Shown here: piece after piece, positions 43,716 through 55,768 of the stretch | Layout of the letters: every line of letters starts with the position of its first letter | Position numbering within the stretch: position 1 is the first letter of the stretch | NCBI GenBank assembly: GCA_000222875.2 | Contig: AFRD01000074.1 | Coordinates: 1-64,000 of the forward strand | Length of the DNA stretch: 64,000 nt | Source of the DNA: Periglandula ipomoeae IasaF13 | Taxonomy: Eukaryota; Ascomycota; Sordariomycetes; Hypocreales; Clavicipitaceae | Direction: 5' to 3' | Made by a program: the position numbers and the translations under genes | Notes under the pieces: model-generated | Databases searched by the model: none | The model's input: the letters and a program-made list of their open reading frames with translations, nothing else | What the model was told of the DNA's origin: nothing

Positions 43716-45756
43716 GTTTTGTAAATTCTGTTTCGCACTAGGGCAAGGGGTAATGATTATTGCAGCCTATCAAATCAAGACCCTTATGAACCCTGCATCT
43801 GGTCATTCGAGCTTGGAGCAATGGATGGTGTACAGTACATGACGGGCATGCCATGGTGCTGCGTATGGGAAAATGGATGGGGTGTGACAGTGGGCATGGG
43901 CAAATACCTAAAAAATGCCATGTGTTTCGGAAATCCGATGTTTGGCCACATCCACATTATTAGTGAACAGAGGCGGACAAAACCCACAAGTCCATCCAGT
44001 CAGCAGCGGGCAGCAGTCAACAGCCGTCTCGATTGGCGGCTGGGGTGATTGGCGGTGGTGATGATGGTGGTGGGCGCATGTGGCAGGAACGAACGATCCC
44101 AGCGGGTGGTGGCAGTTGCAGCAAGTAGCTGCAGTAACGGCAGTAACAGCCCCAGCACCAGCAGCCGGTGCCCCGCGTTATGCCCACTACCGCAAGCCGG
44201 TAGATTCTGCGGGGGGGCAATATGCAGCGTTATCACAGCTCCGCTGCAAGTAGCTTTATTGAGCCCTGCTACTAGCCCTGCTACTAGGCCTACATGTACT
44301 CATAGCGCTGGCTGCTAGCACGCTCCAGGCGCTAGCGTCCGCCCCCGGCGTGTCTAGCTCCCCTAAATCCTGCTCGAACTGGCTGTACCTGGCTTGCCCC
44401 GGCAGACAAGCTCCGGGCGGGCGAGGGGCTCAAGCCAAACACAGCAGCAGCAGCAACAACAGGCACTGGGACCCCGCACAAGCTTTCTCAAGGTCAACTC
44501 CAGTCCCAACTTCCCGGCTCGCTGATAATTGACATCAAGAAGCGAAGCCCTTAGATTGTCCCAGCCGTGCTATTTTCGTACAGCCATCACTGTTCCGTGA
44601 ACCGGATCGACGGTTTCTCAGCAATGCAATCACTTCAGACTGGCAGGTGTCACACCGATAGTTTTTCTCAGAATGGGAGACGATTGACTTTCTTCCTTCG
44701 TTATGTTCTCGTTCATGATTCTGCTACTCGCCGCAGAGTATACCCGAATGTCCAAGGAAAGTTATATCTCACTTGCAATGCATTAATTCATTGCGTGCTC
44801 CTCTGTCGGACAGTTCGGATGTCTTCGCAGCTCGCCTCATTGGCCGTATATGAGTGTGTCCAGAAAAGAAAAAACAACTGGAATGTGTATGCCATTGCTA
44901 CAACCAGTCATGTAGCCCTGCCTTGTCAGAAAAGAGGGGTAAGAAAGACAGCTTGAAGAGTTCTTTCCTTCTTCTCAGGGGGATCGACAAGCTTTTCTTA
45001 TTCTGTTTACTTTCAACTATTTTAGTTGACCCAAGTTTGAGCTCAGAGGCTTAGCGCGGTGTTTTCTTTCGCTGAGTATGCTACCTTCGCTACGAGGTTG
45101 TACTGCAGATGTAGCCCAGTAGTCGTAGCACTAATACTAGAGATGGCAGTCCACACTCATAACTTCGATTGATGAGAGGGCCTGTACGCAAAGTCGGGAG
45201 TCGTGTCCACCGCACAACATGAAACAACTTGGTCTATGACTTGCATGATGAAGGGGTTTGACTTTGCCATGTAGCAAATCTACTCGTCTTTACGTGATCT
45301 CTTGTGATGGAAAAACTATCGCTACGGTTGCCGCCATAGTTACCACAATGTGATCCTCCATTGGTGGCTTTCAAAATCGACGTAGCTTGGTATAGAGCTT
45401 TTAGAACGTCCGTTGATGAGGGCTGGCCTACTCAAAGGTTATCGGGGATTTGTGTAACCAAGTACCTGTTTTGATGTCGGTACCCCTGTAAGTGAGCCAC
45501 TCCAGATACATTTTATGAACTGCCGTGAGACGTGAGATGCAGTCCGTAGAAGAAGGCGGACGCAACAAGCCCTTTTCAGTGAAGAATCACAGCCTCAAAT
45601 AATGTCGGTTGGGTAGCAATAGCTTGTTGCATTCTCTATCGCCTATCGGGCAGCAGTGCCGCCAACTATTAATGGTTTGTTGGGAAGAACCATGCGGGAG
45701 CTCCCTTGAACAAACCTCATGCCCATCTTTGTTGTGTAGTGCTCACACGAGGAAAA
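43716..45756. other. gene-free stretch with low-complexity DNA
   Basis: About 2 kb. The part from 43980 to 44480 is rich in GGT/CAG-type simple sequence and contains two adjacent CCCTGCTACTAG copies near 44264-44287. It produces open frames on both strands that are repeat artefacts. No gene supported. Confidence 0.45.
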
Positions 45757-46719
45757 ATGAGTCGCTTACTTTCGTTTTCTCCGGAAATTTTCTGCCAAAT
45801 CGCCGACTTTCTCGACGTGAAAGGCAAGATCTGCTTTAGCCAGACTTGCAGATTGCTGAGACCATCTAGTACGCAAGATTTTCAGAACGATTCGTCTCAA
45901 GAACAATATTACCTCGGCTGCATTCGCATTTAAAGCCGTCTCTAATTTTCAACATGTGGTAGAGATTGAGTTCGAATGTTTTGCAACACCACAAGACAAG
46001 CGCACCACTCCCGCGTTGGTCCCTGCCGTCGCGCACTTCCTACGAGGAGAGGTTGCACCATGGGTCCGAACGTTTCGCCTTCACTTTGCATTTGAGTTTT
46101 TGAACTATAGCTACCGCAACTGGGACCATGACGGCAGCCACAGCGGCGACCCCGACTATGAAGTCTTCGAGGGCATCTACGCTTTTAGATACCCTGAAAC
46201 ATGGGATCAGGTTAGAGATAAGGAGGAGGTATGGCAATGGAGGGCGCTTGCCAACGAGACCTGGGAAGCTTTGTCTATGAATCTCAATATTCGGAAACTA
46301 TCCATCCAAAACTTGTTCCCCAGACGTACATCCGCCTTCCGCACGACGGAATTTCGTCAATTTTTGTCGCAAATTGAATCATTCGATCTTCATCTCTGGG
46401 GCGGCGCATCGTGGGATTACCCAGAGTTAAACATCTTGCATGGCGCTGCGACCATTAGACCAATCATTGGGGGCAAGTTAACATTGTTAGTTGTTGTTAT
46501 CAATACAATTTCCCCCGAGCATCCTTGACGCTTCTCTTCACAAAGATTTTCGCAATTCTTGTACTGTTACGTGCTAAAACCAACTCATTCAGAGTCGAAT
46601 ACGTCAAGGAACATTTTCAATACGAGGGTCATCAAGTCGAATCAGAGTTCCTGGCTCATAAGTTGTTGATAGATTTATTTTTCGTATGTGTTAAAAGTCA
46701 GTTTTTGGCTCTAGGGTAG
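45757..46719 (+). pseudogene. F-box protein relic with frameshifts
   Basis: The start MSRLLSFSPEIFCQIADFLD followed by KGKICFSQTCRLLRP is an N-terminal F-box, which normally links substrates to the SCF ubiquitin ligase through Skp1. At about 45864-45866 the frame changes by one base. The next frame reads LVRKIFRTIRL, KNNITSAAFAFKAV, then VVEIEFECFATPQDKRTT, an F-box protein continuation. It then runs through FLRGEVAPWVRTFRLHFAFE to about 46520. A further frame change leads to RVEYVKEHFQYEGHQVESEF before the signal fades. No intron explains the first shift. The protein is therefore broken near residue 36 and again near its C-terminal half. Confidence 0.65.
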
Positions 46720-49322
46720 TTGAATGCTCTCAGCTTCCCTAGTAGGTGATGTGGTGTCGTCACAATCGGGCTCAGCCAGTTACGTGAATAATTTGACTCA
46801 TTGCCTTAGAACGGCTGGAATTTGCCTTGACATAATATGCAATTACATATTTTCCTCGGTGAGACGAGGCCCAGAGCTTTCAGGATAAGTTTGCATAAAT
46901 CGCAGCCTCCGAGGGCCATGACATGCGCATCCGTAAGCCGCCGTAGCAGAACAATTTGGGTATTCAATGACGAGGTGTCGGATCAGGTGTCTGTAGCTGC
47001 AAGTCGGAAAGCTGGCTTGCAATGAAGATAGCTCCATCCAAGCACGCCCTGGCAAGCGCTTCGTCAGCTTGTCTACCCTACTGCTGCATTACAATATCGC
47101 CTGCCGGGGTTACGGATGACGGCATTTCCAAATATTCTCCACTTTGCTCATTTACGATCCAATGAAGGCGGCTACTCCATCGCTCAGATGAGTTGGAATG
47201 AGGTGCCAGACTTGCGAGGCGTGGTCAAAGCTGGCCTTTGCCAATCAGACAAAATCCGCGCCTGATTTTACGGAGGATTTCGAATCCTCCAGGACGCGCT
47301 TGACTGTGCACGGTGGCAACATGTCTGACTTGACTAAGGCACTAAGACAAGGGCCGGCAGATGCACGGAGTAACATCAGTTCCTCCGACCAAGCTAATTT
47401 TCTCACAGTAAATGAATGTTCCGAGCGATGGGTTGGGTTTCTTCCATGCATAAGGCACGGACTCTGTCGAATTGCTCTCCTTGGAGTAGCAACTCTCACC
47501 GAGCCCTCACCGAGCTGTAGAACTTGTCAAATGCAAAGGCATGAGTAATAATCAGTGTTCCATTGAGATTGTAAAGCCCCGGCACCCGTGTCGGAGGCGG
47601 GATCACTGGGTAGATGAAATTTCGGAGCCGAACTGGACTGTTCAACGTGGATGGCTCTTCCACTGGGTGACCATGTGATAACTTCTGGGGTTCGGGAGTT
47701 TAATGTATGGGATGCTCACTCCAACACAGTAGAGAGCGCGAATGTGGCAAATGACTTTCAAGTTGCGCTTTTCGGTACCTACCTTTCCGCAATCTCCTAT
47801 GGAAATCAGTGGTTATGTCTGCGCGTCTGGCCCTTTTTGTTTCTCTGGTCACCCAGATTTGAGCTCGGCGGACACTGCGACCATGCCGCTTCGGATTGAA
47901 TGTCTTCACTAACATTTGTTCCGAATGACCGTCTAGAATTTCCTGGGAGTGATCGACATTTCCTTAGCTCAATAGTTGAGACAATCAGATTTCCACAGCC
48001 TTGCTGCTTGCTGATGCTTCTTGCTCCAGCGATGGCGAGCTATTCACCACGGATGGTCATTGTTATGGTCGCATCGTGGCCAACAGTTATCGTCCAGTTC
48101 CTCGGAACCGGCATCTGCGAGGTTGAAAACTTAATCATAAGTGCCGGTGCTGATCATTATGCCGCCAAGGTAGCAAGTCTCTAATACGATCCTTCGTGTT
48201 CATCTAGTGTATGAGCGGCTCGGCTGAGTTGGCATCCTTTCAGGGGCAAGGCCCTGGGATGGAGGGGCTCAGAGACAAAAGGATATTCGCCTCTCCTTTG
48301 CCACGCGATCCCAAATGAAATGACCCCGCAGCACCAGCCGTCCCTTGTACTACCATCGCCGACAAACGAAGAACACTTAGTCCGCGATGTGTCTAATTAC
48401 TTCGACAGTAGGGCTGACATCAATTGACGTGAGTTTCTACACCGTGTTCGTCCTAGCGCTCGCAATTTTTGACTTGCTTGCTCGTCATCTGTGGAAAGTG
48501 TCATGGTTATCCGCATTTTCCCAGCACGGATCTCACTGAGACTGGCTTGGACTAATGATTGGCGACCGCCTCTTAAGCATCTGCGGGATTCAAGACACTC
48601 TGCTGTCAGTCACAAAGAAATGGTGCCATTGGACTTGTCACACTGCAGGTTCTCAATAGTTGCATGCATCCTTCCACTTAGGTTGTCAAAATGTCACCAG
48701 CACGAATGGAAGATTCTCACGAATAGAAAGAGAAGATAAATGGCTACGAAGTAGGGTTCACGCTCGCAAATTGCGCTAGGTAGTGACTCTGAAGAGGGCA
48801 TCTTGCCAGCTGTGTTCGCGACGCTTATGTCTGGCGTCGACTCGAAGATTAGACGAATGTCTCACCCCGTGCTGCAAACCTACACATCTAGCTGCGACTA
48901 TCCCTTTTTGTCACGCGCATTCACACAATGCTTTACGAGCTTCTCTTAACAATAATTGGAATACCATGTAAGACAAGTCAATCCCGCTGTTGGGCCGGAA
49001 CTGTGCTTAGGTGCGTGGGTCATGTCCCCAAGCTGTGTACTAGCTTCGCCCGACAATTCATGGTTGAGCTAGAGTGAAAGATTGACCTCCAACCTAACAG
49101 AGCGCACGCTCCTCTTGAATCATCTGGGGTAATTTTTAAAGACAACTCTGGCGCTATAAGGTTGATCGTTACACGTGAAAGGTCTTTCACTTCTAACCAG
49201 AAATGCTATTACTTGCGGTGGCACCACACATCATACTTAAGTATTGATGGTGTCCTGTTTCCTTCCTGTTTTCGATGCCAGACTCATAATTGTATCTTCC
49301 AAGTCATCGTTGCGGAACAAAC
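46720..49322. other. gene-poor stretch
   Basis: About 2.6 kb with many medium-length frames on both strands but no recognisable domain, signal peptide or clean intron. The first part may contain further worn remains of the F-box gene. I do not support any gene here. Confidence 0.45.
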
Positions 49323-50792
49323 ATGAGGCTCCAGGCGTGGATTATAGCTGTATTCACAAGCGTGACGCTTGTGGCGGCACAAGAGCATCCGCTAATTGAA
49401 GCGGTCGGCTCATTTCCAAGTTGTGCAGTAAGTCGTTACCGATTGGCGGTGCCCGCCCAGTTCAGAGCTAACAGGCCGCTCCCGCTTACCCAGATTTCAT
49501 GCCTTGGCCAGTCTATCGGGAAATCTGCTTGTTCTCTGACGAATGACACTTGTATATGTACCGACCGGCCTCTGCAACAAGCTATAACCAGTTGCGTACT
49601 CGCCGGTTGCACAGTGAAGGAAGCGTTGAGTAAGTCAATAGCCAGTCAAGGTTAGAAGAAGGATACTTTATCGGCGTTGTGGGCTAATCCGATATGTGTA
49701 GCGGTCAAGAACTTGACGTCAACAGCTTGTCACGAGCCGGTTCGCAACAGAACGCATACATATGTTGTGGTCTCTACTACCTTCGCAATTGTCACGGCTA
49801 TTTTTGTCATCCAGCGCTTTGCGTTCAAATATTGGGCTCGGCTCGACTACGGCCTCGACGACCTATTTAACCTGCTTACTATCCTCGTTGGGGCCATACC
49901 GAACGGCATTAACGCCCATGGAATAGCACCGAATGGGATTGGCCAGGATATCTGGACACTAACGGACAAACAAATCACGAATTTTGGCCTCTACTTCTAT
50001 ATATTGGAGATTGTTTATCTCATTGAGGTCTCACTTAGTAAACTTACTATTATTTTCTTTTATCTTCGAATTTTCCCTGCCCCCGAAGTTCGTCGACTTC
50101 TTTGGGGCACAGTGGCATTCACAGCACTATTAGGTACTGCTCACTTGTCTGCCTTTCACCTTCATATTTCTCTATGTTTTCCAACGAGAAGAGCATTTCA
50201 GGATGGGGCCGAGTTGTTTCAGCTACAGTACAAAAGAGCGTCAACTAACCATTCGTTGGTGCAGGTATTACATTTACCTTTTGCGGAGTGTTCCAGTGTA
50301 CCCCTATTAACCACTTCTGGCTAAAATGGGATGGACTTCATCCCGGTACTTGTCTTGACAGTAATGCAGTCGCTTGGTCGAATGCAGTCGTGAGCATCGC
50401 TCTTGATATATGGTTGTTGGCCATTCCATTATGGCAGTTAAGAAAGTTGAGATTGAACTGGCGAAAGAAAATTGGCGTCGGTTTGATGTTCGGTGTTGCA
50501 CATTGTGAGTAGCTCATCACCCATCCTATGATTCCATGCATTACATCAACTTGTTTTGATTCATTTTTCTTGCCTCCTCATTTTACTTACTTTACCTCTT
50601 CGCCACAGCGTTGCGATAGTCAGCATCTTGCGGCTCAAGTCGCTCATGAATTTCGTCTCTGATTCGACTAATCCAACGTGGGACTTCTTTGATGTTAGAA
50701 TTTGGTCGACTGTCGAGATCAACGTTGCCATAATCTGCGCATGTTTACCAGCCCTGCGGCTGCTTCTTGTTCGCATATGCCCTAAGCTGTGA
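49323..50792 (+). CDS. CFEM-domain rhodopsin-fold receptor-like membrane protein (PTH11-like)
   Basis: Exons 49323-49427, 49494-49629, 49702-50133, 50265-50508 and 50609-50792 give 366 residues. A signal peptide (MRLQAWIIAVFTSVTLVAA) leads into a CFEM domain with all eight cysteines: PSC, ISC, SAC, DTC, CIC, TSC, AGC and STAC. Seven membrane helices follow. Landmarks are WARLDYGLDDLFNLL, GQDIWTLTDKQITNFG, SLSKLTIIFFYLRIF, VFQCTPINHFWLKWDG, ALDIWLLAIPLWQLRKL, and STNPTWDFFDVRIWSTVEIN with ICACLPALR. Such proteins are surface receptors, in some fungi linked to host sensing. The last intron is odd: the strong GTGAGT donor (50505) breaks the frame, while GTAGCT four bases on keeps it. The TGA at 50790 is followed in frame by tail-like sequence (GTTQQYLSKYRDTKAKSSAR), so the cytosolic tail may be truncated. 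Confidence 0.75.
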
Positions 50793-51516
50793 GGGACCAC
50801 ACAACAGTACCTGAGCAAATACAGGGACACCAAAGCCAAATCGTCAGCAAGAACCAGCCAACGTCTGGGCAACTTATCAGTATCAATAGTGGAAAGACCT
50901 TTGTGTTAGCCGGAGAACGATTCAAGACACATCGTTATGCAAAAGACGTTTGCAGTTGAGCATGAGGAACGTGCATCTAGCGAGAAAGATGGATCTCTGG
51001 ATGGGTGCGAAACTAAGCATACTCGATCGGACTCACGATGCACCAGACTGTATGACTTTTGAGAAATTCTTACTTACGGGAGAAGCTGGTGCTCGGATTG
51101 CCCAGGCTAATCAACCTCAATTCTTGAAGCAATATTCTATACTATGTATTAGTTTACTCCATAATATATTAATTATAATGTATCTTCATAGGCAATGACT
51201 TTCGCAACATGAATCTTGATAAGCTATAAAATGGTACTCTGATGAAGTCTTACTACGTTTACGATCCCCTTCTACCTGCGTCCGGGAAGTTGAGAGTCTA
51301 GACAAAAAGTTCTTCCGAGTCCGTATATGGTGGCCCAGCTTCCAGCATTGGGACCTAACACAAAGTTCCCACCGACACTCCAACAATCTTGAGATGCACT
51401 ACACAGTCGTACAGATTCCTCCCTCTATTGTTACAAACGGTCATTCCCTCTATGCAGCGACATCATCCCAGTTCTACCCCAGGCAAGAATGAACAGTTCC
51501 CATGTCAAAGCCTTTG
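50793..51516. other. gap between convergent receptor genes
   Basis: The first 120 bp are the in-frame continuation beyond the stop of the CFEM gene. After that no gene is seen. Both neighbours end here, so it should hold two terminators. Confidence 0.4.
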
Positions 51517-52898
51517 TCAAGAGGAGCCCGTAAGTTGGCTTGACTTATGGTTCAATGTCGAGTGGGGATGTTGCCTCGATCCCAATTCCAAGTCATCGTG
51601 CCGCGATTCATAGTTTGAAACGCTTGACGAGTCCACATGGAAGGACCGCGTCAAGACAATCTCGCCCCCTTGAGATGCCGTTCGTCGCGAAGTACTACTT
51701 TGTTTAAAGTAGGACGACCCCCGCGTCTTCTGTATGTAAAGAGAGTTCACAGCTGGTAAACAAGCGCATATGAGCCCAATGCCAACCTCGGCGTTACTAT
51801 TGGCGCATGATTAATCTCCATACAGACCGGAGATATTTTGAGTTCGTAGTAGGGAGCAAACTTACCCCGAAAGGATAACCTTGATGAAGACAATTGTTTG
51901 GTTGGGAGAGTTACGCTCGTTAACGATCATTGCCAATCGATAAATACTGAAAGCGGTTGCGATACCTCCAGCGGCCAAAAGACCACTGACTCGCATTCTC
52001 TTCTTTCGTGGAAGTTGCAAAGACCAGGTTAGTGGCGTGGGTAGTAACAGAATCACCAGATCGCTGATGACGCTGATGATGGCATCAGAAGTGATGATGG
52101 CACTCTGATTCAAACATTTCTCCGTATGGCCATGCCAATAGGCTGAGATGGGCCAGCATACGAAGATCTTGATGAATAAGCCAGAACCGTAGTATGCGAA
52201 CAAGAGACCGATCAGAACATACACGCCCATAAGAGTTTTCCTATGAACGGAGCCGAACACTCGAATGATGATAATGAGGAGGGCAAGCTTAACGGTCAGC
52301 GCCATGGGCATATAGAATATCGTGGCTGCATAGCCAGACTGCGTTTCGAACTGTCAGCATCGGATGCGCCTTTGGCCAGAGTATGTTGTACTTGGTTACC
52401 TTGAAGAATGACTGCGCCTGTTCTGGCGAAACCTCCCATTGATTCAGGCCGCCGCCGTATGCCGAGGCTGAAGCGTCTCGCAGTCAGACTATGCTGTCAT
52501 GTCTCAGACGACACCAGTTCGAGTACTTACCAAAACAAGCCGTGATGCAATAGCCCACCATAAATAGCTACAGGCTTGTCAGTGTCTGTTTTCAAGCGAC
52601 CATGGAGGTGGAATCATACGTATGCGCTATAGGTTGCATCTGGAAAACAGAAACAACAAGTTAGTTTCAAGACAATTAAGTGGTCGTGATGGGCAACTGG
52701 TGCAAACTGACAGTCATCCAATGTAACTTCTCCTCCCAATATCCTCGATTTGGCATAGAACCTGGTGCCGACGAAACCGGTTGTGATGAAAATGGTCAGC
52801 CCCTGCGTAACGTAGTTTGTTGTGCGCAATACATCTTGAGGGTTGTCGAGATTGGGTGTAACACCCTCTGGAGGCGGTGCAGCGCCAGGGGAACTCAT
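51517..52898 (-). CDS. rhodopsin-fold integral membrane protein (PTH11/SAT4-like), intact
   Basis: Six exons (52898-52712, 52639-52620, 52567-52531, 52467-52400, 52338-51866, 51796-51517) join in frame through introns of 72, 52, 63, 61 and 69 bp to give 354 residues. There is no signal peptide or CFEM domain. Landmarks are QGLTIFITTGFVGTRFYAKS, the DD motif in VTLDDYATYSAY, GGGLNQWEVSPEQAQSFFKS, YMPMALTVKLALLIIIIRVF, VCWPISAYWHG, ISVISDLVILLLPTPLTW and ICACLPAVNSLY. The tail is polar and Ser-rich. It is predicted to be a seven-helix membrane protein of unknown ligand. It converges with the CFEM gene, from which it differs enough not to be a recent copy. Confidence 0.85.
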
Positions 52899-54488
52899 TG
52901 TTCAGTTTGCTTTTGAAGGTTTCGAGTTTTTCTCTGCAGGTGTTGATTTGATCGCATTTGTCGACAGTCCTCAGCCACGAAGTCTTGGCCTGACGGAGGT
53001 TCCACGAAGGTCTTAAGTCATTGAGAATCCCAGACCAACTCAATGCCGCGAAGCGTAACAACTCTCAATAAGGCAAAAGTTTGATTGGAATGAGACCAAA
53101 TGAGACGGCAAGCAGGGACGATGTTGGCTCCTATCTTGTCCCCTGAAAGAGACAGCAATCACGCCCTCAGCTCTGCTTCTTTGGGAAAAGTTTTCGATCA
53201 GCTACCGGCAAAGAAATGCAGGAGAAATATTGCGTTCTCGCCCCAACTTAAACAGCGCCACAGGGGACTCGGCAGCCATACTCGGTTACTTGCCGGCCTA
53301 CATGCAAGCTAGAAATATTAGCGTATCAGTTTGGAGCTCAACCCAGTTTGCTTCGTGTACCAACGCATGTAATGCCTGCTTGCGATACAGTATACACGAC
53401 TAACGCGACACAGTAACGATGAAATGCATGTGGTGCGGGTCGAATTCATCGGCATGTGTCATGACCCTGGTCCACACCCCGGTTATCGTCACCTCATGGT
53501 TCCATAGAAAAGACCTGATGCGGTTGGCGCCGGGGAGGACGGCAGGTTTCCTGGCGTATTACTAGCTGCATCTTACCTGTCATAACTTTGATCATGCTCG
53601 TTAGGCGAACGAATCGAACCAGGTTTTTTCTCATGCTCAGTTTCCTCGGTCAGTCTCGTGGCAAACGCCCATGACAAACACTCGTTCTGAAAGGCATGTA
53701 GGAACCTAAAGGGCCATAGTCGAGCAACCTAGTTGATAGCAATTAATACCAGTCGCATAATGTTTGAAAATTCTTAACTTTCAAAATCCTCCGAAACCAC
53801 TCCACAAAGTTGGCCGAATCTCCCCCTCTCGGGGGGCCGAAGCCTCCCGCGGTGGACTACTGCCAAATTCGTAACAAAGGATGGTCTCCATATTATGGGT
53901 ATCGGTACCAAGAAAAAAAATGGCGAAAAGCCGTTGGACCCAGTGAAGTCCCCCACGTCGTCGAGCTACTAAATTGAGATTGGCAGATTGCAAAAAGATC
54001 TGCGTCATGAGGGTCCGTTCAGGGAAGGGACTTTACACCGCCGAGGTATTTCTGCTTGCCGCTCCTCTAAATTAAACAAGTTTGGGGGCCTTTCGGCTGC
54101 ATTGTTTGTTTCAGAGGGAATGGACCAACGGTCGACAGGGATACAAAATCTGGGATAAATTTTGATTGGCTCATGGAGTCAGTTCTTGGGAGGATGAGTT
54201 CAAGCCGGTGCAAAATCGGTCTTAGCCACTGTCACCTTCTCAACCGATTCAGCGGCGGATCGCGTAACCAAGCCAGTCTGAGACCTATTCTTCACGTACT
54301 GTACACTGATTCAGTGCTGCTAGGTCCGGCAGGGTCCGCGAAGAAGGGATGGCAGCTGTTCAGATTGATTTTAGCCGAAAGGGGCTTACAAGAGGGCAGC
54401 CATCGCCTGTCATTTTCTTCAAACCCTTTCGGGAATCCGCTCGGAACTGTCCACCGTTGTAAGACATTGTACGCATTTGAAGTCAATC
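52899..54488. other. intergenic, no gene seen
   Basis: About 1.6 kb between divergent genes. Frames are short and without motifs. It includes the promoters of the membrane protein and of the old yellow enzyme. Confidence 0.45.
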
Positions 54489-55768
54489 ATGGGTGAGCTC
54501 ATCAACGCTGGCTGGGATTCGAAATTGTTTCGGCCGCTGAAGATTGCCGATGGCAAGATTGAGCTGAAGCACCGCGTTGTCCATGCGCCGCTCACCCGCA
54601 ACCGGGGAACTCCCCTGAACCCGAACTCAACCCTGGAACAGCCGAATCGCATCTGGATTCCCAACGACCATGTCGTTGAGTACTACAGTCAGAGGACTAC
54701 TCCAGGAGGTTTGATCATCTCAGAGGGTCTTCCGCCTTCACTGGAGGTAGTTGGGCCAGGATCGTTGCGAAATGATAAACATCAGCGCTGACAATATCGC
54801 AGGGCAATGCGATGCCTGGAGTCCCTGGCCTGTTTCTTCAAGAGCAAGCCGACGGGTGGAAGAAAGTAGTCGACGCCGTGCACGCCAAAGGAGGATATAT
54901 TTATGCGCAACTATGGCATTCCGGTCGAGCGAACATCCCGCAGTTGACTGGAACTCCAATCATGGCACCATCAAATGTCCCTTGGGACGACCCAGACGAA
55001 TGTTTTGCCTATCCTGCACCTCACACCTCGACACCACTGAAGCTTGCCAAGAATCCACCTCGCGAAATGACACAAGCCGACATCGATAGAACAATCGATG
55101 ACTACTCCAAGTCTGCAGCGATGGCGATGGCGGTTGGCTTTGATGGTGTCGAGCTTCACGGCGGTAATGGCTATCTGCCAGAACAATTCTTGAGCTCGAA
55201 CTCTAACAAGCGTACTGATCAATACGGTGGATCTCCCGAAAAGTGCTGTAAGTTTGTTATAGATCTTATGGCGAGACTGGCTCAAACGGTGGGTGAAGAG
55301 AACTTAGCCATTCGACTCACGCCATTCGGGTTGTTCAATCGGGCGCGCAGCGAGAAGCGAGTCGAGACTTGGAGCCATCTATGCCGCGAGTTGAAGTCTC
55401 GCCTTCCGAAGCTTTCATACGTAAGCTTCGTTGAGCCACGCTACGAACAAATCTTCTCCGAGTCGGAGAAGCAAAAGTTCCTCGACTCTTGGGGCTTGCC
55501 AACCGTAGACCTTTCTATGTTCCGAGAAATCTGGGCGGAGACACCATTTCTATCTGCCGGTGGATTCGATGATACAAACTCGTGGGGTGTTGTCGAGTCC
55601 GGCAAGTATGACGGCTTGCTCTACGGTCGATACTTCATCAGTAATCCTGATCTCGTGGAACGACTTCGCAACGGCTGGCCCCTTGCACCGTACGATCGGA
55701 CACGATTCTATGGGCCATTTGACGATCCTACGATTGGGTATACTGACTACCCTATCTTCACGAAATAA
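54489..55768 (+). CDS. FMN-dependent old yellow enzyme (NADH:flavin oxidoreductase)
   Basis: Exons 54489-54746 and 54803-55768 (56-bp intron, GTAGTT donor, GCAG acceptor) give 407 residues, the normal length for the family. Start at MGELINAGWDSKLFRPLKI. TIM-barrel landmarks are RVVHAPLTRNRG, YYSQRTTPGGLIISEG, GNAMPGVPG, YAQLWHSGRAN, VELHGGNGYLPEQFL with the substrate-binding His and Asn, RTDQYGGS and YDGLLYGRYFISNPDL. It reduces activated C=C bonds of enals, enones or related compounds using NAD(P)H through FMN, in the cytosol. The ergot-alkaloid EasA type is one relative, but no alkaloid genes are nearby. The gene looks intact. Confidence 0.9.

Noticed and set aside
43980..44500. Protein-coding genes in overlapping frames on both strands
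   Set aside because: The frames come from simple GGT/CAG-type repeats and are open on several frames at once.
54489..55768. An ergot-alkaloid EasA assignment for the old yellow enzyme
   Set aside because: Motifs fit the general OYE family, and no prenyltransferase or other alkaloid genes are nearby.
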